A DNA stretch of 52,061 bases from a candidate division KSB1 bacterium (GCA_022566355.1 JADFJB010000014.1:1-52061); one strand, 5' to 3'; counted from the first letter of the stretch, positions 25,680 to 35,091 are shown. Notes: a model not told the origin generated them from the sequence alone. Translations and numbers: made by a program.

Positions 25680-26543
25680 CTAAAAGAACAGCTCATCTTC
25701 TTTCTCTAACAACGCTTTTGCCTTCTCTTTCGCAATTTCATTGGCAAGCCGTTGCTCCGGTAAAATATCATTTGGTGCATCTAATATTTCTTGTAATTGT
25801 CTTTTAAATAGATCTCTGTCCTGTGATTGAACGGCATAACTCATCGCAAAAAGATATTTCCACAATAAAAAAGACTGATTGCTTATTTCCAGGCATTTCG
25901 TAAAGTGCTCTTTTGCTCGTTCCGGATCTCCACCCAGGATTCGTGACCGTGAAGCAAACAATGTTCCTAAAAAAGCATGGGGACCGCCGTAATAAAAGGT
26001 TTCATCCAATTCCAGCGCTTTTTCCATAATTGCCTGAACTTTCGGCAGGCTTGCGATTGCATCCACATCTGTCAGGTCTAAATTGATATAACTACCCCAG
26101 GCATTTGCCGTCCAGAATAAAGCGGGTACGTCAGATCTTTTGAAGGTGTTTAAAGCGGATTTAAATTGTTCAATATCCTGGTTTAATGCTTTTCGAAAAT
26201 TTTTATTTTTGTTTAGTACCCGAAGTGCATAGTCGCGGGCACGAAGATAAAAATTCCGAGCTCGTTCTGGATATTTGTCCTGAATAAAACCAAGAGTATA
26301 ACTTGTATATGCTTCCGCTGCAAGTAAAAGTAATTTTTGATTATCCGGATCGTTTCTAATCAAAACTTCCAGAAACTTTAGATTGGATCCAAGAGCTAGT
26401 TCTGCTAATGGCAGGTCACTTTCTTCCAGGAATGTGGGCATGCCAACAATTAAAATGCCAGCGGTAGATTTTACGGCAATTTTTTGAATACTGCAACCTG
26501 CCAAAAGGAGGAGACTTAAGAAACAGGAACTAATAATTTTCAT
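25680..26543 (-). CDS. tatT: TRAP transporter T-component lipoprotein (TatT-like)
   Basis: A 287-residue lipoprotein with lipobox LLAGC (Cys17). The body is helical repeats in the pattern of TRAP_alpha_T (TatT): LLLLAAEAYTSYTLGFIQDKYPERARNFYLRARDYALRVL, PALFWTANAWGSYINL and YGGPHAFLGTLFASRS. In Treponema the TatT trimer docks with the DctP-type TatP, and TatT-associated TRAP systems are thought to carry hydrophobic ligands. It is the first gene of the operon tatT-dctP-dctQ-dctM-TPR. A palindromic repeat lies just upstream. Confidence 0.92.
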   Translation of the reverse strand: MKIISSCFLSLLLLAGCSIQKIAVKSTAGILIVGMPTFLEESDLPLAELALGSNLKFLEVLIRNDPDNQKLLLLAAEAYTSYTLGFIQDKYPERARNFYLRARDYALRVLNKNKNFRKALNQDIEQFKSALNTFKRSDVPALFWTANAWGSYINLDLTDVDAIASLPKVQAIMEKALELDETFYYGGPHAFLGTLFASRSRILGGDPERAKEHFTKCLEISNQSFLLWKYLFAMSYAVQSQDRDLFKRQLQEILDAPNDILPEQRLANEIAKEKAKALLEKEDELFF

Positions 26544-26567
26544 ACAAAAATGAGTTGGTTAACTATA

Positions 26568-26687
26568 TGACGGCATTGTAAAAAGTCGGCAGCCTTTTAG
26601 TGAATACAATATAATGTTAAGCTAAAGTTGAAATGTCAATATATTGTATGTCCTTCTAAACTTTCGACTTTTTACGAGTTCGTCAAC
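26568..26687. repeat. Large imperfect palindromic element
   Basis: The left arm TGACGGCATTGTAAAAAGTCG is inverted at the right end as CGACTTTTTACGAGTTCGTCA. A second inner inverted pair (TACAATATA / TATATTGTA) is nested within. The element could fold into a long cruciform or hairpin. Similar TGACG..TCGTAAAAAGTC palindromes are known as dispersed repeats in other bacteria (recollection, not searched). It occupies part of the 472-base divergent spacer between tatT and fadN; the remaining 330 bases are AT-rich, with no other element that I can support. Confidence 0.75.
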
Positions 26688-27015
26688 TATAAATTTAAAC
26701 AATTGAATTAATCCAAATGAGCAATGTAATAAAATTTTGCTATTTGCGCCAGAGTTAGTCATGTCTTCCGGACATACACAATTCATTTTTTGTGTTTAAT
26801 GAAAAATTGTTATTGCAATTTAAGGCATAATATTAAAAAAAATTCATTTGCCTTATAGATGCAGAAATAGTAGCAAGTAGATTATGCCTTTGAATATTTT
26901 TAATTACGTTGATATCACCCAAAAAACAGCAGAAAAATCACTTCATGGTATTATTATCATTAATTAGAATTATCACAAAGCTCAGATCATTATCTTAATC
27001 TGGAGAATTTATTAA

Positions 27016-29436
27016 ATGTCTCAACCTTATAAAATCAAAAAAATTGCCATTCTTGGATCAGGAGTTATGGGTTCCCAGATCGCAGCCCATTTGGCCAATG
27101 CCGGTTACCCTTCCTATTTATTAGATATTGTTCCTAATGAACTAACACCGGAAGAAGAAGCTGCCGGTTTAACACTGACAGACCGGAAGGTGCGAAATCG
27201 TATTGTTTCAAATGGCTTAAAAATGGCGCTCAAATTAAAGCCGGCGCCTTTTTATGATACCGGTCTGACGAGTTTAATTACAATCGGAAATTTTGAGGAT
27301 AATTTCAACTGGCTTGCGGAGGTGGATTGTATTATCGAGGCTGTGGTGGAGAGGTTAGACATCAAACAATCTTTGATGCAAAAGATAGCTGAAGTTAGAA
27401 AACCGGGTACCATCATCGCAACCAATACTTCCGGTATTTCACTTACCAAAATTGCCGAAAATCAGGATCATGAATTCAAACGGCACTTTGTTGGGATTCA
27501 TTTTTTTAATCCTCCGCGTTACATGCGTTTGCTTGAAATCATCCCAACTGCGGATACGGATACCGGATTGGTTGATTTTATGGCAGATTTTGTCGATCGG
27601 CAATTGGGGAAAGGCGTTGTATTCTGCCAGGACACCCCCAATTTTATTGGTAATCGTATCGGTGTGATGGCCATGATGATTGTAATCCAGCAAATGATAA
27701 AAGACGGACTAACCATTGATGAAGTGGATGCAATTACAGGTCCCGCAACCGGAAAACCCAAGAGTGCAACGTTTCGTACAGCAGATGTGGTCGGTATTGA
27801 TACCTTTGTGCATGTAGCTAAAAATCTTTATGAGGCGGCTCCCGAGGATGAAATGCGCGACCAACTTTTGATCCCTGATTTTGTCAATGAAATGGTTAAA
27901 AAAGGATGGCTTGGATCAAAAACCAAACAAGGCTTTTATCGAAAAGGAATGGATGCATCCGGTAAACGTCTTATTTTTGCCTTGAATCCTGATAAGATGG
28001 AGTTTGAACCGACGCAAAAAGTGAGCTTCCCATCATTGGATGCTTCTAAGAAAATCGATGATGTTGGCGAACGTATTAAGTCAATCGCATATGCGGATGA
28101 CAAGGCAGGGAAATTTTTCTGGGAAACTTTGAGCGCTATTTTAATTTATTCCGCCAATAGAATTCCCGAAATTACCGATTCAATTATGAATATAGATAAT
28201 GCCATGAAATGGGGTTATAACTGGGAATTAGGTCTCTTTGAAACCTGGGATGCCATCGACCTCCAAAAATCAGTCAACAGGATGGTGTCTGAAGGAAAAG
28301 TAGTCCCGGATAATATAAAGCAAATGCTGGCTGCAGGAAACACTTCATTCTACAAAACCGAAAACGGAATTCTGCGGCAGTTTGATTTTAACAGCCGGGA
28401 ATATAAAGAAGTTGAGTTTAGTCCGGGAATAATAAATCTCAATCTTCAAAAAGAATCTCCCGGTAAAGTACTAATAACGAATGAAGAAGCAAGTTTAATT
28501 GACCTGGGTGACGGCGTCGCATTGGTAGAATTCCACTCTAAAATGAATTCGATTGGCGAAGGGATTCTCGGTATGGTGAACCAGGCTGTTGATGTAGTAG
28601 AGAAAAATTATGATGGATTGGTCATCGGTAACCAGGGTAGTAATTTTAGTGTCGGCGCTAACTTATTCCTTGTTGCTCAGCTCGCTCAAAACAAGGATTG
28701 GGATGGTTTGGAGCAGGCAGTCAAGTTATTTCAAAACACGAGTATGCGGTTAAAATATGCAGAAAAGCCTGTGGTTGTTGCACCATTCGGAATGACTCTT
28801 GGCGGCGGCTGTGAATTGCAGATGCATGCTGCAAGAACACAGGCCTCAGCTGAAAGCTACATTGGTTTAGTGGAAGTAGGTGTCGGATTGATCCCGGCAG
28901 CCGGTGGAACAAAAGAATTAACTTTGCGAACTTTGAAAAGTGTTGAGAACATTCAAAACGTCGATTATAATTCATTTATCCAAAAAGTATTCGAAACCAT
29001 CGGAATGGCGAAGGTCTCAACAAGTGCGGTTGAAGCTAAGAAAATGAATTTGCTGCGAAATTCAGATTTAATCTCCATCAATCCTGCTCGACTTATCGGT
29101 GATGCAAAACAAACAGTCCTTAATTTGGTATCCGAAGGTTACCGCAATCCAGCCGTCCAAGAACGAATGTTAGCCCTTGGTTCTAAAGTTTTGTCGCGAT
29201 TGTTGATCGGGATTGATAATATGCATGAAGCCGGGTTTATAACAGATTATGATCGAGTAGTCGGTGAAAAGCTAGCCTTCGTAATAGCTGGTGGAAATCT
29301 CACCGCTCCACAAGAAGTTAATGAGCAATATTTTCTGGATCTGGAGCGGGAAGCATTCCTTTCACTTTGCGGTGAACAGGGAACCCAGGAACGAATTATG
29401 CATATGCTAAAAACAGGAAAACCATTAAGGAATTAG
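27016..29436 (+). CDS. fadN: 3-hydroxyacyl-CoA dehydrogenase / enoyl-CoA hydratase (FadN/YusL-like)
   Basis: An 806-residue bifunctional beta-oxidation enzyme with the dehydrogenase first. The Rossmann NAD site is GSGVMGSQIAAHLANAG (from residue 14). The HCDH signature HFFNPPRYMRLLEII and GNRIG follow, and the crotonase/hydratase-like part is C-terminal (GSNFSVGANLFLVAQLA, LGGGCELQMHAART, oxyanion-hole glycines). This order and length match Bacillus FadN rather than E. coli FadB. A GGAG site precedes the ATG. The thiolase gene follows 91 bases later; together they complete the beta-oxidation cycle except for acyl-CoA dehydrogenase, which is not in the window. Confidence 0.94.
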   Translation: MSQPYKIKKIAILGSGVMGSQIAAHLANAGYPSYLLDIVPNELTPEEEAAGLTLTDRKVRNRIVSNGLKMALKLKPAPFYDTGLTSLITIGNFEDNFNWLAEVDCIIEAVVERLDIKQSLMQKIAEVRKPGTIIATNTSGISLTKIAENQDHEFKRHFVGIHFFNPPRYMRLLEIIPTADTDTGLVDFMADFVDRQLGKGVVFCQDTPNFIGNRIGVMAMMIVIQQMIKDGLTIDEVDAITGPATGKPKSATFRTADVVGIDTFVHVAKNLYEAAPEDEMRDQLLIPDFVNEMVKKGWLGSKTKQGFYRKGMDASGKRLIFALNPDKMEFEPTQKVSFPSLDASKKIDDVGERIKSIAYADDKAGKFFWETLSAILIYSANRIPEITDSIMNIDNAMKWGYNWELGLFETWDAIDLQKSVNRMVSEGKVVPDNIKQMLAAGNTSFYKTENGILRQFDFNSREYKEVEFSPGIINLNLQKESPGKVLITNEEASLIDLGDGVALVEFHSKMNSIGEGILGMVNQAVDVVEKNYDGLVIGNQGSNFSVGANLFLVAQLAQNKDWDGLEQAVKLFQNTSMRLKYAEKPVVVAPFGMTLGGGCELQMHAARTQASAESYIGLVEVGVGLIPAAGGTKELTLRTLKSVENIQNVDYNSFIQKVFETIGMAKVSTSAVEAKKMNLLRNSDLISINPARLIGDAKQTVLNLVSEGYRNPAVQERMLALGSKVLSRLLIGIDNMHEAGFITDYDRVVGEKLAFVIAGGNLTAPQEVNEQYFLDLEREAFLSLCGEQGTQERIMHMLKTGKPLRN

Positions 29437-29527
29437 CTTATCCGTTAATGTTAGATCAATTTGAGCTGATGGCAAACTGAAGCACAAGTTTGTTAGAATG
29501 ATTCGATTTAAATTTAGGAGAAATTCA

Positions 29528-30709
29528 ATGAGAGACGCTTTAATAGTAACCAATGTTCGGACCCCAGTAGGCAAGGGCAACCGGGGAACCCTAAAAAACG
29601 CCAGGCCCGATGATTTGGCTGCCCTGGTTATCAAAGAAGCAGTTGATCGAACCCCCGGGCTGGAACCCGAATCAGTAGACGACATCCTAATTGGTTGTGC
29701 CTTCCCGGAGGCTGAACAGGGCATGAACATGGCAAGGATAGCTTCATTGCGGGCTGGGATGCCTACTTCAGTTCCGGCAGCGACAATCAATAGATTTTGT
29801 GCTTCCGGATTGCAATCGATTGCATTTGCAGCTGAACGGATCAAAAGTGGCATGGATGATACGATTCTGGCGGGTGGCGCTGAAAGTATGAGTGTAGTCC
29901 CCCTGGGTGGTAATAAATTTGCTCCTAACACACATCTAACCGAAAGTTGGCCAAAGTCTTATCTAAACATGGGGTTGACTGCAGAAAGAGTAGCTGAGCA
30001 GTATAGCATCAGTCGTGAAGAACAAGACGAATTTGCCTTGCGAAGCAATATGAATGCCGTCAACGCGATCAAAACAGGTAAATTTAAAGATGAACTCGTA
30101 ACTGTAAAACTAACTGAGAGAATCGCCGGTAATGGAAACAAAATTGTGGAAAATGAAGTCATCCTGGAAATTGATGAAGGACCCCGTCCCGATACAACAT
30201 TGGAAAAATTGGCGAAATTAAAACCGGCGTTCAAAATGAATGGAACTGTAACCGCAGGTAATTCCTCGCAAGTTAGTGATGGCGCTGCTATGCTCGTCGT
30301 GATGTCGGAACAAAAAGCAAAGGAATTGAACCTGACGCCAAAAGCACGGTTTGTGGGTTTTGCGGTGGGTGGCGTTGCTCCCGAGGTGATGGGGCTCGGC
30401 CCGATCGAGGCAATTCCCAAGGTCCTCAAGAAGACCGGCTTAAAGCTTGAAGATATTGAATTGATCGAATTAAATGAGGCATTCGCAGCCCAGGCTCTCG
30501 GGGTAATCAAAGAACTTGATTTGAACATCGATAAGGTGAATGTCAATGGCGGGGCAATTGCCCTTGGCCATCCTTTGGGTTGTACCGGAGCTAAGCTGTC
30601 AGTTCAGCTTCTCAACGAAATGGAACGCAGAAGTATTCGTTATGGGATGGTCACCATGTGTATTGGCGGCGGTATGGGAGCGGCTGGTATTTATGAATTG
30701 ATGAATTGA
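29528..30709 (+). CDS. fadA: Acetyl-CoA acyltransferase (thiolase)
   Basis: A 393-residue thiolase. The nucleophile Cys91 is in [10 protein letters not shown], the catalytic His in [15 protein letters not shown], and the second Cys in [14 protein letters not shown]. It cleaves 3-ketoacyl-CoA to acetyl-CoA. The ATG at 29528 has AGGAG 7 bases upstream; an earlier in-frame start at 29498 is not supported. Full family length. Cotranscribed with fadN. Confidence 0.96.
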   Translation: MRDALIVTNVRTPVGKGNRGTLKNARPDDLAALVIKEAVDRTPGLEPESVDDILIGCAFPEAEQGMNMARIASLRAGMPTSVPAATINRFCASGLQSIAFAAERIKSGMDDTILAGGAESMSVVPLGGNKFAPNTHLTESWPKSYLNMGLTAERVAEQYSISREEQDEFALRSNMNAVNAIKTGKFKDELVTVKLTERIAGNGNKIVENEVILEIDEGPRPDTTLEKLAKLKPAFKMNGTVTAGNSSQVSDGAAMLVVMSEQKAKELNLTPKARFVGFAVGGVAPEVMGLGPIEAIPKVLKKTGLKLEDIELIELNEAFAAQALGVIKELDLNIDKVNVNGGAIALGHPLGCTGAKLSVQLLNEMERRSIRYGMVTMCIGGGMGAAGIYELMN

Positions 30710-30718
30710 TTGAAAAAG

Positions 30719-30767
30719 TAACAAAGTTACAAAGTTACAAAGGCACTAGTGGCACAAAGTGACAAAG
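30719..30767. repeat. Degenerate octamer array (NNACAAAG)
   Basis: TAACAAAG, TTACAAAG, TTACAAAG, GCACTAGT, GGCACAAAG and TGACAAAG follow one another just after the fadA stop. The word is the reverse complement of the CTTTGTNN word in the array at 34191. Confidence 0.75.
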
Positions 30768-30831
30768 ATGCTAGCTAGGAATGAAACGGTAAAACTTCGA
30801 CTTTGCTCAGGACAGGAGGCGGATGTGCTTA

Positions 30832-30866
30832 AAAAGTTAAAAGTGAGAAGTAAAAAGTAAAAACAA
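30832..30866. repeat. Degenerate heptamer array (AAAAGTN)
   Basis: AAAAGTT, AAAAGTG, AGAAGTA, AAAAGTA and AAAACAA run in register, in the 323-base spacer between fadA and the convergent lipoprotein gene. Just after it is a small hairpin (CCGACATTTATGTCGG, 30881-30896). Apart from the two arrays, this hairpin and the terminator at 30922, I see nothing else in this spacer. Confidence 0.6.
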
Positions 30867-30921
30867 TGTAAATTTGTAACCCGACATTTATGTCGGACCA
30901 CCAAAAAATAAACTATGTTTT

Positions 30922-30960
30922 GGCGGTCTGCTAATTTAATTAGCGGATCGCCCTTTTTAT
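30922..30960 (+). terminator. Rho-independent terminator downstream of fadA
   Basis: GGCGGTCTGCTAATT pairs with AATTAGCGGATCGCC with two G-U wobbles and is followed by CTTTTTAT. It is the only strong terminator after the fadN-fadA unit, about 210 bases past the fadA stop. Confidence 0.8.
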
Positions 30961-31032
30961 TTCAAAACCATGATTTTTGCAGGATTACCTGATCTCCCAG
31001 ATTTATTCCTACGTAATCTGCGCCATCAGCGG

Positions 31033-31638
31033 TCACCCTTTTCCCAGGAAAACCCCGGAGTAAGCATCAATATAAAATATTTCATTCATATTGTTTTTAA
31101 GTTCATAAGTGATTACCCAGGCTACATGATTAGGTCCGGTTTTTGGCCAGGCAGGTTCTCCGGCAAGTACAGCGATAATAGTTTCAACTTCACTTAAATC
31201 TTTTCCACCACTGGCTTCAGCCTTTATGATCGCTTCTGATGAATCGATGTAATCCGGAAGTATTTCTTGTAAACCTCTTAGATTATCAAGCGATACAATT
31301 GCGGAGAATAATAGAATACCCTCAGTCTCTATGATCAACCCTTCTATTGATCCCAGCTCGTGATAGCCAAACCACCATTTCCCTTTTTCACCTTCAGCCA
31401 ATCTTCCTTCCCGATTCAAACCGCCGCCGCTATCAGGAGTTTCAATACTGATCAAGGAAGGATTTCCAAGGATTTCCAAAGCCCGGCTGCTTGCCAGCTG
31501 TTCCGCCTCTTTTGCTGTCAATCCTTCTTTAACTTTAGAGGGCCCGGTTGAAGAACTGCAATTGTACAAAAAGGAAAATACCGCAATAAGAATTAATGTG
31601 AAAATAATTGAATATCGATTTGAGTAAAATTTATTCAT
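31033..31638 (-). CDS. Lipoprotein with PepSY-like C-terminus
   Basis: A 201-residue exported protein. Hydrophobic signal with lipobox-like LYNC (Cys27), then a Ser/Gly-rich linker. The C-terminal HVAWVITYELKNNMNEIFYID, AYSGVFLGKG has the W-x-V/I-x-hydrophobic and Ile-Asp-Ala-x-Ser-Gly pattern seen in PepSY-type domains. PepSY proteins often inhibit or guide proteases; here that is inference. It is convergent with fadA and stands alone. Confidence 0.65.
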   Translation of the reverse strand: MNKFYSNRYSIIFTLILIAVFSFLYNCSSSTGPSKVKEGLTAKEAEQLASSRALEILGNPSLISIETPDSGGGLNREGRLAEGEKGKWWFGYHELGSIEGLIIETEGILLFSAIVSLDNLRGLQEILPDYIDSSEAIIKAEASGGKDLSEVETIIAVLAGEPAWPKTGPNHVAWVITYELKNNMNEIFYIDAYSGVFLGKG

Positions 31639-31818
31639 TCTTAAAAGTATGAAAGTATTAAAGAGAATTCACCAGGCTTTCACCTGTATAAATTCCAGGA
31701 TCGTTTATTTTTCGATTAAACTTAAACCAGCTCGTGCAATGATTGTTTCAATCCAAGAATAAATAACAAAATTTAACTGACTTGCAATTAAAATAAAATT
31801 CATTTACTTTTTATCGAA

Positions 31819-32856
31819 ATGTTTAAGAGAATGAAATTAATAATGTCCCTGTTTTTGAGTTTTAGAAAAAAATATTTAATATTTATTCTGACTTCCTTTA
31901 TCTCTTTGAGCTGTAAATCCAGCGTTAATCCTGATAATACTCGAAATCAATTTTTCCGCTCTGAAATGCGTGGATTTGTTCAAAATATTAGTGATTATGC
32001 TAAATCAATGAATCCTGGTTTTATTGTGATCACTCAGAATGGCTTAGAGTTATTAACTGACAATTCCATGCTTGATGGCAAAATAGTTCCAACATACCTG
32101 GATAAAATTGACGGAGTTGGTCAGGAACATGTGTTTTATGGTGAAAAAGGATATGAAGTCCCCACACCATCGGATTATCGCAATTATCTCCTTGGGTTTC
32201 TTGATCTTGCTGAAAGTCAAAACCTGAAGGTTTTGGTAACCGATTACTGCGCGGTACCGGAGCAGGTGGATGATTCATTTTCAAAAAACAATGAAAGAAA
32301 TTACATTTCTTTCGCAGCTCCGAGTGATGATTTTGATTTGGATGAAATACCTGAGTATCCCGAAACGACCTTCGGTGAAAATTCTTTAGATATTTTAAAA
32401 TTACCTGAAGCGAAAAATTTTCTTTACCTGATCAATTCAAGTATGTTTAAAAATAAACAGTCTTTTCTAACTGCTTTACAAAAGTTAAATTATGATCTTT
32501 TGATTATTGATCCCTATTACTCAGGAAGACTCTTAAAAGAAGCGGATATTCAGTTTTTAAAAACGAAAGCAAATGGTGGGAAACGGTTGGTAATTTCATA
32601 TCTAAATATTGGCGCTGCGGAGCAATTTCGTTATTATTGGCAAAGCGACTGGGAAATCGGCAATCCAGCATGGATTGCTGCGCGATATTCAGATCCATTG
32701 TACTATAATGAGTACTGGGTAAAATTCTGGGAAAAGGATTGGCAGGACATCATCTTCGGGAATAGGTATTCCTTTATAGACAAAATCCTTGCTTCAGGTT
32801 TCGACGGGGTTTATTTGGATAACCTGGAAGTCTACGCTTACTTTGAAAGCTTGTAA
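31819..32856 (+). CDS. TM1410/GH114-like lipoprotein
   Basis: A 345-residue exported protein with lipobox ISLSC (Cys32). Segments match the TM1410/MJ1477 group related to GH114 endo-alpha-1,4-polygalactosaminidases: GFIVITQNGLELL, KVLVTDYC, YDLLIIDPYYSG, KRLVISYLNIGAAEQFRYYW and the closing GFDGVYLDNLEVY. The Asp-rich strands place it in a TIM-barrel fold. The start is uncertain: three ATG codons lie in the first nine residues and no clear ribosome site was seen. It is 77 bases upstream of the radical SAM gene on the same strand. Confidence 0.85.
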   Translation: MFKRMKLIMSLFLSFRKKYLIFILTSFISLSCKSSVNPDNTRNQFFRSEMRGFVQNISDYAKSMNPGFIVITQNGLELLTDNSMLDGKIVPTYLDKIDGVGQEHVFYGEKGYEVPTPSDYRNYLLGFLDLAESQNLKVLVTDYCAVPEQVDDSFSKNNERNYISFAAPSDDFDLDEIPEYPETTFGENSLDILKLPEAKNFLYLINSSMFKNKQSFLTALQKLNYDLLIIDPYYSGRLLKEADIQFLKTKANGGKRLVISYLNIGAAEQFRYYWQSDWEIGNPAWIAARYSDPLYYNEYWVKFWEKDWQDIIFGNRYSFIDKILASGFDGVYLDNLEVYAYFESL

Positions 32857-32933
32857 TATCCTTATGTGACATTCTGCTTGATTCAACTGGGAATTCGGGG
32901 TATATTTTAATCGAGAACAAAAGAGGCATTAAA

Positions 32934-34154
32934 ATGAACACAAAAGAAGAAGTTCCCATTCGCCGTTCGGACAGGGCATCTTCTGAAATCGATCTCCTTG
33001 AACAATTACATACACTACGCAGACCCATATCCGGTGATGTACCCATTGCAAATATTATTAATCCCATGGTTCGGCAGGGTGAATTGTATGACGAGCTTGA
33101 AGATGAAGCTGTACATTGTTATTCCTGCGGCCATGATTGCAAGATAAAAGTTGGTAAACGGGGGATTTGTCAAGTTCGGTATAACCTGGATGGTAAATTA
33201 TATGTACCCTGGGGTTATGTTGCTGCATTACAATGTGACCCAACCGAAAAGAAACCTTTCTACCATGTTTTCCCGGGCTCGGATACGCTTACGTTTGGCA
33301 TGCATGGCTGCGATCTACATTGCTCTTATTGTCAAAATTGGGACATTTCCCAAACCTTACGTGACGCCAATGCCGGCAAACCACCGGAGGAAGTTACTCC
33401 TGAGCAGTTGGTGGAATTAGGGAAACGAAATGACGCTAAATGTTTTGCCAGCTCTTATAACGAACCTCTTATTACTTCCGAATGGGCAATGGCTGTTTTC
33501 AAATTGGCTAAAGCAGCCGGTTTCACATGCCTTTATGTCTCTAATGGTAACGCAACAAGGCGGGTCTTGGAGTATATCCGGCCGTTAACCGAGGGTTACA
33601 AAGTTGATTTGAAATCCATGCGAGACAAGAACTATCGATCTCTCGGTGCAGTTCTCGAAAATGTTCTAAACGGCATTCGGATGGTCCATGAGATGGGTTT
33701 TTGGGTTGAAATCGTAACCTTGATCGTTCCTGGTTTTAATGATTCAAAAGATGAGCTGCGGGATGCGGCACAATTTATTCATTCTGTCTCACCGGATATC
33801 CCGTGGCATGTTACCGCTTTTCACAAAGATTACAAAATGCAAGACCCGGAAAACACCACGGCGCAGACCCTGATCGAAGCAGCGGAACTGGGTTATGCAG
33901 AAGGTCTGCATTATGTGTATGCCGGCAATGCAGCCGGCAGGGTAGGGCGGTTTGAAAATACGTATTGTCACAGTTGCGGCGAGCTTTTAATTGAGCGAAT
34001 CGGTTACGTCATCCAAAGTTATCATATCACATCGGACGGAAAATGTCCGAAATGCAGCCAATCGATCCCCGGCATCTGGCCAAAAAGTAGTGAAGATGTT
34101 CGATTAGGAAATATATCGGATTTATTTTTTAGAGTGCCACACTTGGTGAGGTAA
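32934..34154 (+). CDS. amrS: AmmeMemoRadiSam-type radical SAM enzyme
   Basis: A 406-residue radical SAM protein of the AmrS type. The N-terminal Cys motif is CYSCGHDC..C (Cys62, 65, 69, 79). The radical SAM cluster site C-x3-C-x2-C is at Cys126, 130 and 133 in GMHGCDLHCSYCQNW. The TIM barrel carries YNEPLI and YKVDLKSM. A C-terminal zinc-ribbon-like pair, CHSC and CPKC, follows. The family resembles pyruvate formate-lyase activases and usually occurs with AMMECR1 and Memo proteins, which are not seen here. Substrate unknown. A GAGG lies upstream of the ATG. Confidence 0.92.
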   Translation: MNTKEEVPIRRSDRASSEIDLLEQLHTLRRPISGDVPIANIINPMVRQGELYDELEDEAVHCYSCGHDCKIKVGKRGICQVRYNLDGKLYVPWGYVAALQCDPTEKKPFYHVFPGSDTLTFGMHGCDLHCSYCQNWDISQTLRDANAGKPPEEVTPEQLVELGKRNDAKCFASSYNEPLITSEWAMAVFKLAKAAGFTCLYVSNGNATRRVLEYIRPLTEGYKVDLKSMRDKNYRSLGAVLENVLNGIRMVHEMGFWVEIVTLIVPGFNDSKDELRDAAQFIHSVSPDIPWHVTAFHKDYKMQDPENTTAQTLIEAAELGYAEGLHYVYAGNAAGRVGRFENTYCHSCGELLIERIGYVIQSYHITSDGKCPKCSQSIPGIWPKSSEDVRLGNISDLFFRVPHLVR

Positions 34155-34190
34155 TTTGAAATCAGTTTAACTTTATCTTAAATTCATTAA

Positions 34191-34270
34191 CTTTGTTCCT
34201 TTGTTCCTTTGTTCCTTTGTGCCTTTGTTCCTTTGTGCCTTTGTCTCTCCGTCACTCTGTAACTTTATAC
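34191..34270. repeat. Degenerate octamer array (CTTTGTNN x about 10)
   Basis: Ten in-register octamers fill most of the spacer between amrS and the HAD gene: CTTTGTTC three times, CTTTGTGC, CTTTGTTC, CTTTGTGC, CTTTGTCT, then drifting copies CTCCGTCA, CTCTGTAA and CTTTATAC. The array runs up to the HAD start region, so the ribosome site of that gene is poor. Confidence 0.85.
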
Positions 34271-34274
34271 TCCT

Positions 34275-34970
34275 ATGCTAAATCTAAACCATTTCGAAAT
34301 TCTATCCTTCGACTGCTACGGCACATTAATCGATTGGGAATCCGGTATTCTCAATGTATTGAAACCCATAGCGTTAAAGAATAACTTAAATTTATCCGAT
34401 GCCCAGATCCTTACTACTTATGCGATGCTGGAAACGGAGTTAGAATCAGGTAAGTATCAAACCTACCGGAATGTCCTACGCCAGGTGATGATCAATTTTG
34501 CCGACCAATTTGATTTTGTTCTCTCGGAATCGGAAACTAACACTCTAGTTGATTCGGTTCGCGACTGGCCGCCCTTTCCGGATACGGTCGAAGCATTGTC
34601 ACGATTGAAACGAAATTACAAATTGGCCATTTTGTCCAATGTGGATGATGATCTGTTTTCCTATTCTTCGAAACATCTGAAAACGCAATTCGACACCATT
34701 TTCACAGCCCAACAAATAGGCAGCTACAAACCAGCGGAGCGAAATTTTCAACATTTGCACGAAAATATCGATATCCCACAAGATCAACTCTTACATGTGG
34801 CACAGAGCATTTTCCACGATATTATCCCAGCCAAGAAAATGGGATTAGCGACTGTTTGGGTAAATCGCAGGAAGGGAAAGGAAGGATTTGGAGCTACCCC
34901 AAAAGCTCATGAAACTCCCGATCTGGAAGTGGCGGATCTTAAGACGCTTGCTGATTTGGTTAATAGCTAA
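34275..34970 (+). CDS. HAD-superfamily hydrolase (subfamily IA, haloacid-dehalogenase-like)
   Basis: A 231-residue HAD hydrolase. Motif I is SFDCYGTLIDW (nucleophile Asp in DCYGT), motif II LAILSNVDD, motif III Lys near SYKPAERNFQ, and motif IV is in the IFHDIIPAKKMGLATVWVNR region. It is likely a phosphatase or haloacid-dehalogenase-type enzyme acting on a small metabolite. The stop codon lies inside the left end of an attC-like inverted structure. The last 60 codons recur, diverged, at 36192-36382. Confidence 0.92.
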   Translation: MLNLNHFEILSFDCYGTLIDWESGILNVLKPIALKNNLNLSDAQILTTYAMLETELESGKYQTYRNVLRQVMINFADQFDFVLSESETNTLVDSVRDWPPFPDTVEALSRLKRNYKLAILSNVDDDLFSYSSKHLKTQFDTIFTAQQIGSYKPAERNFQHLHENIDIPQDQLLHVAQSIFHDIIPAKKMGLATVWVNRRKGKEGFGATPKAHETPDLEVADLKTLADLVNS

Positions 34971-35029
34971 CGCCGGTTGTATTAAATAAATTTCTCATAC
35001 AAAAACGGCGGGCAATAGCCGGGTTAGGC
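34965..35029 (+). other. attC-like inverted structure after the HAD gene
   Basis: The stretch begins AGCTAAC (containing the HAD stop codon) and ends GTTAGGC, which fits the integron R' consensus GTTRRRY. Between them CTAAC-G-CCGG pairs with CCGG-GTTAG with one bulged base, and TTGTAT pairs with ATACAA further in. At 65 bases the length is in the attC range. R'' departs from RYYYAAC at one base, and there is no integrase in the window, so this is a candidate only. Confidence 0.35.
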
Positions 35030-35052
35030 TGCCGGGACTGCGGCACGAACCC
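35021..35052. other. Nested hairpin
   Basis: GGGTT pairs with AACCC and, inside, TGCCG pairs with CGGCA. It directly follows and partly overlaps the attC-like structure. No T run follows, so it is not a standard terminator. Role unknown. Confidence 0.45.
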
Positions 35053-35091
35053 AGCTAAACCACAATTCGCCCTTCTCTTATTTTTGTTATC

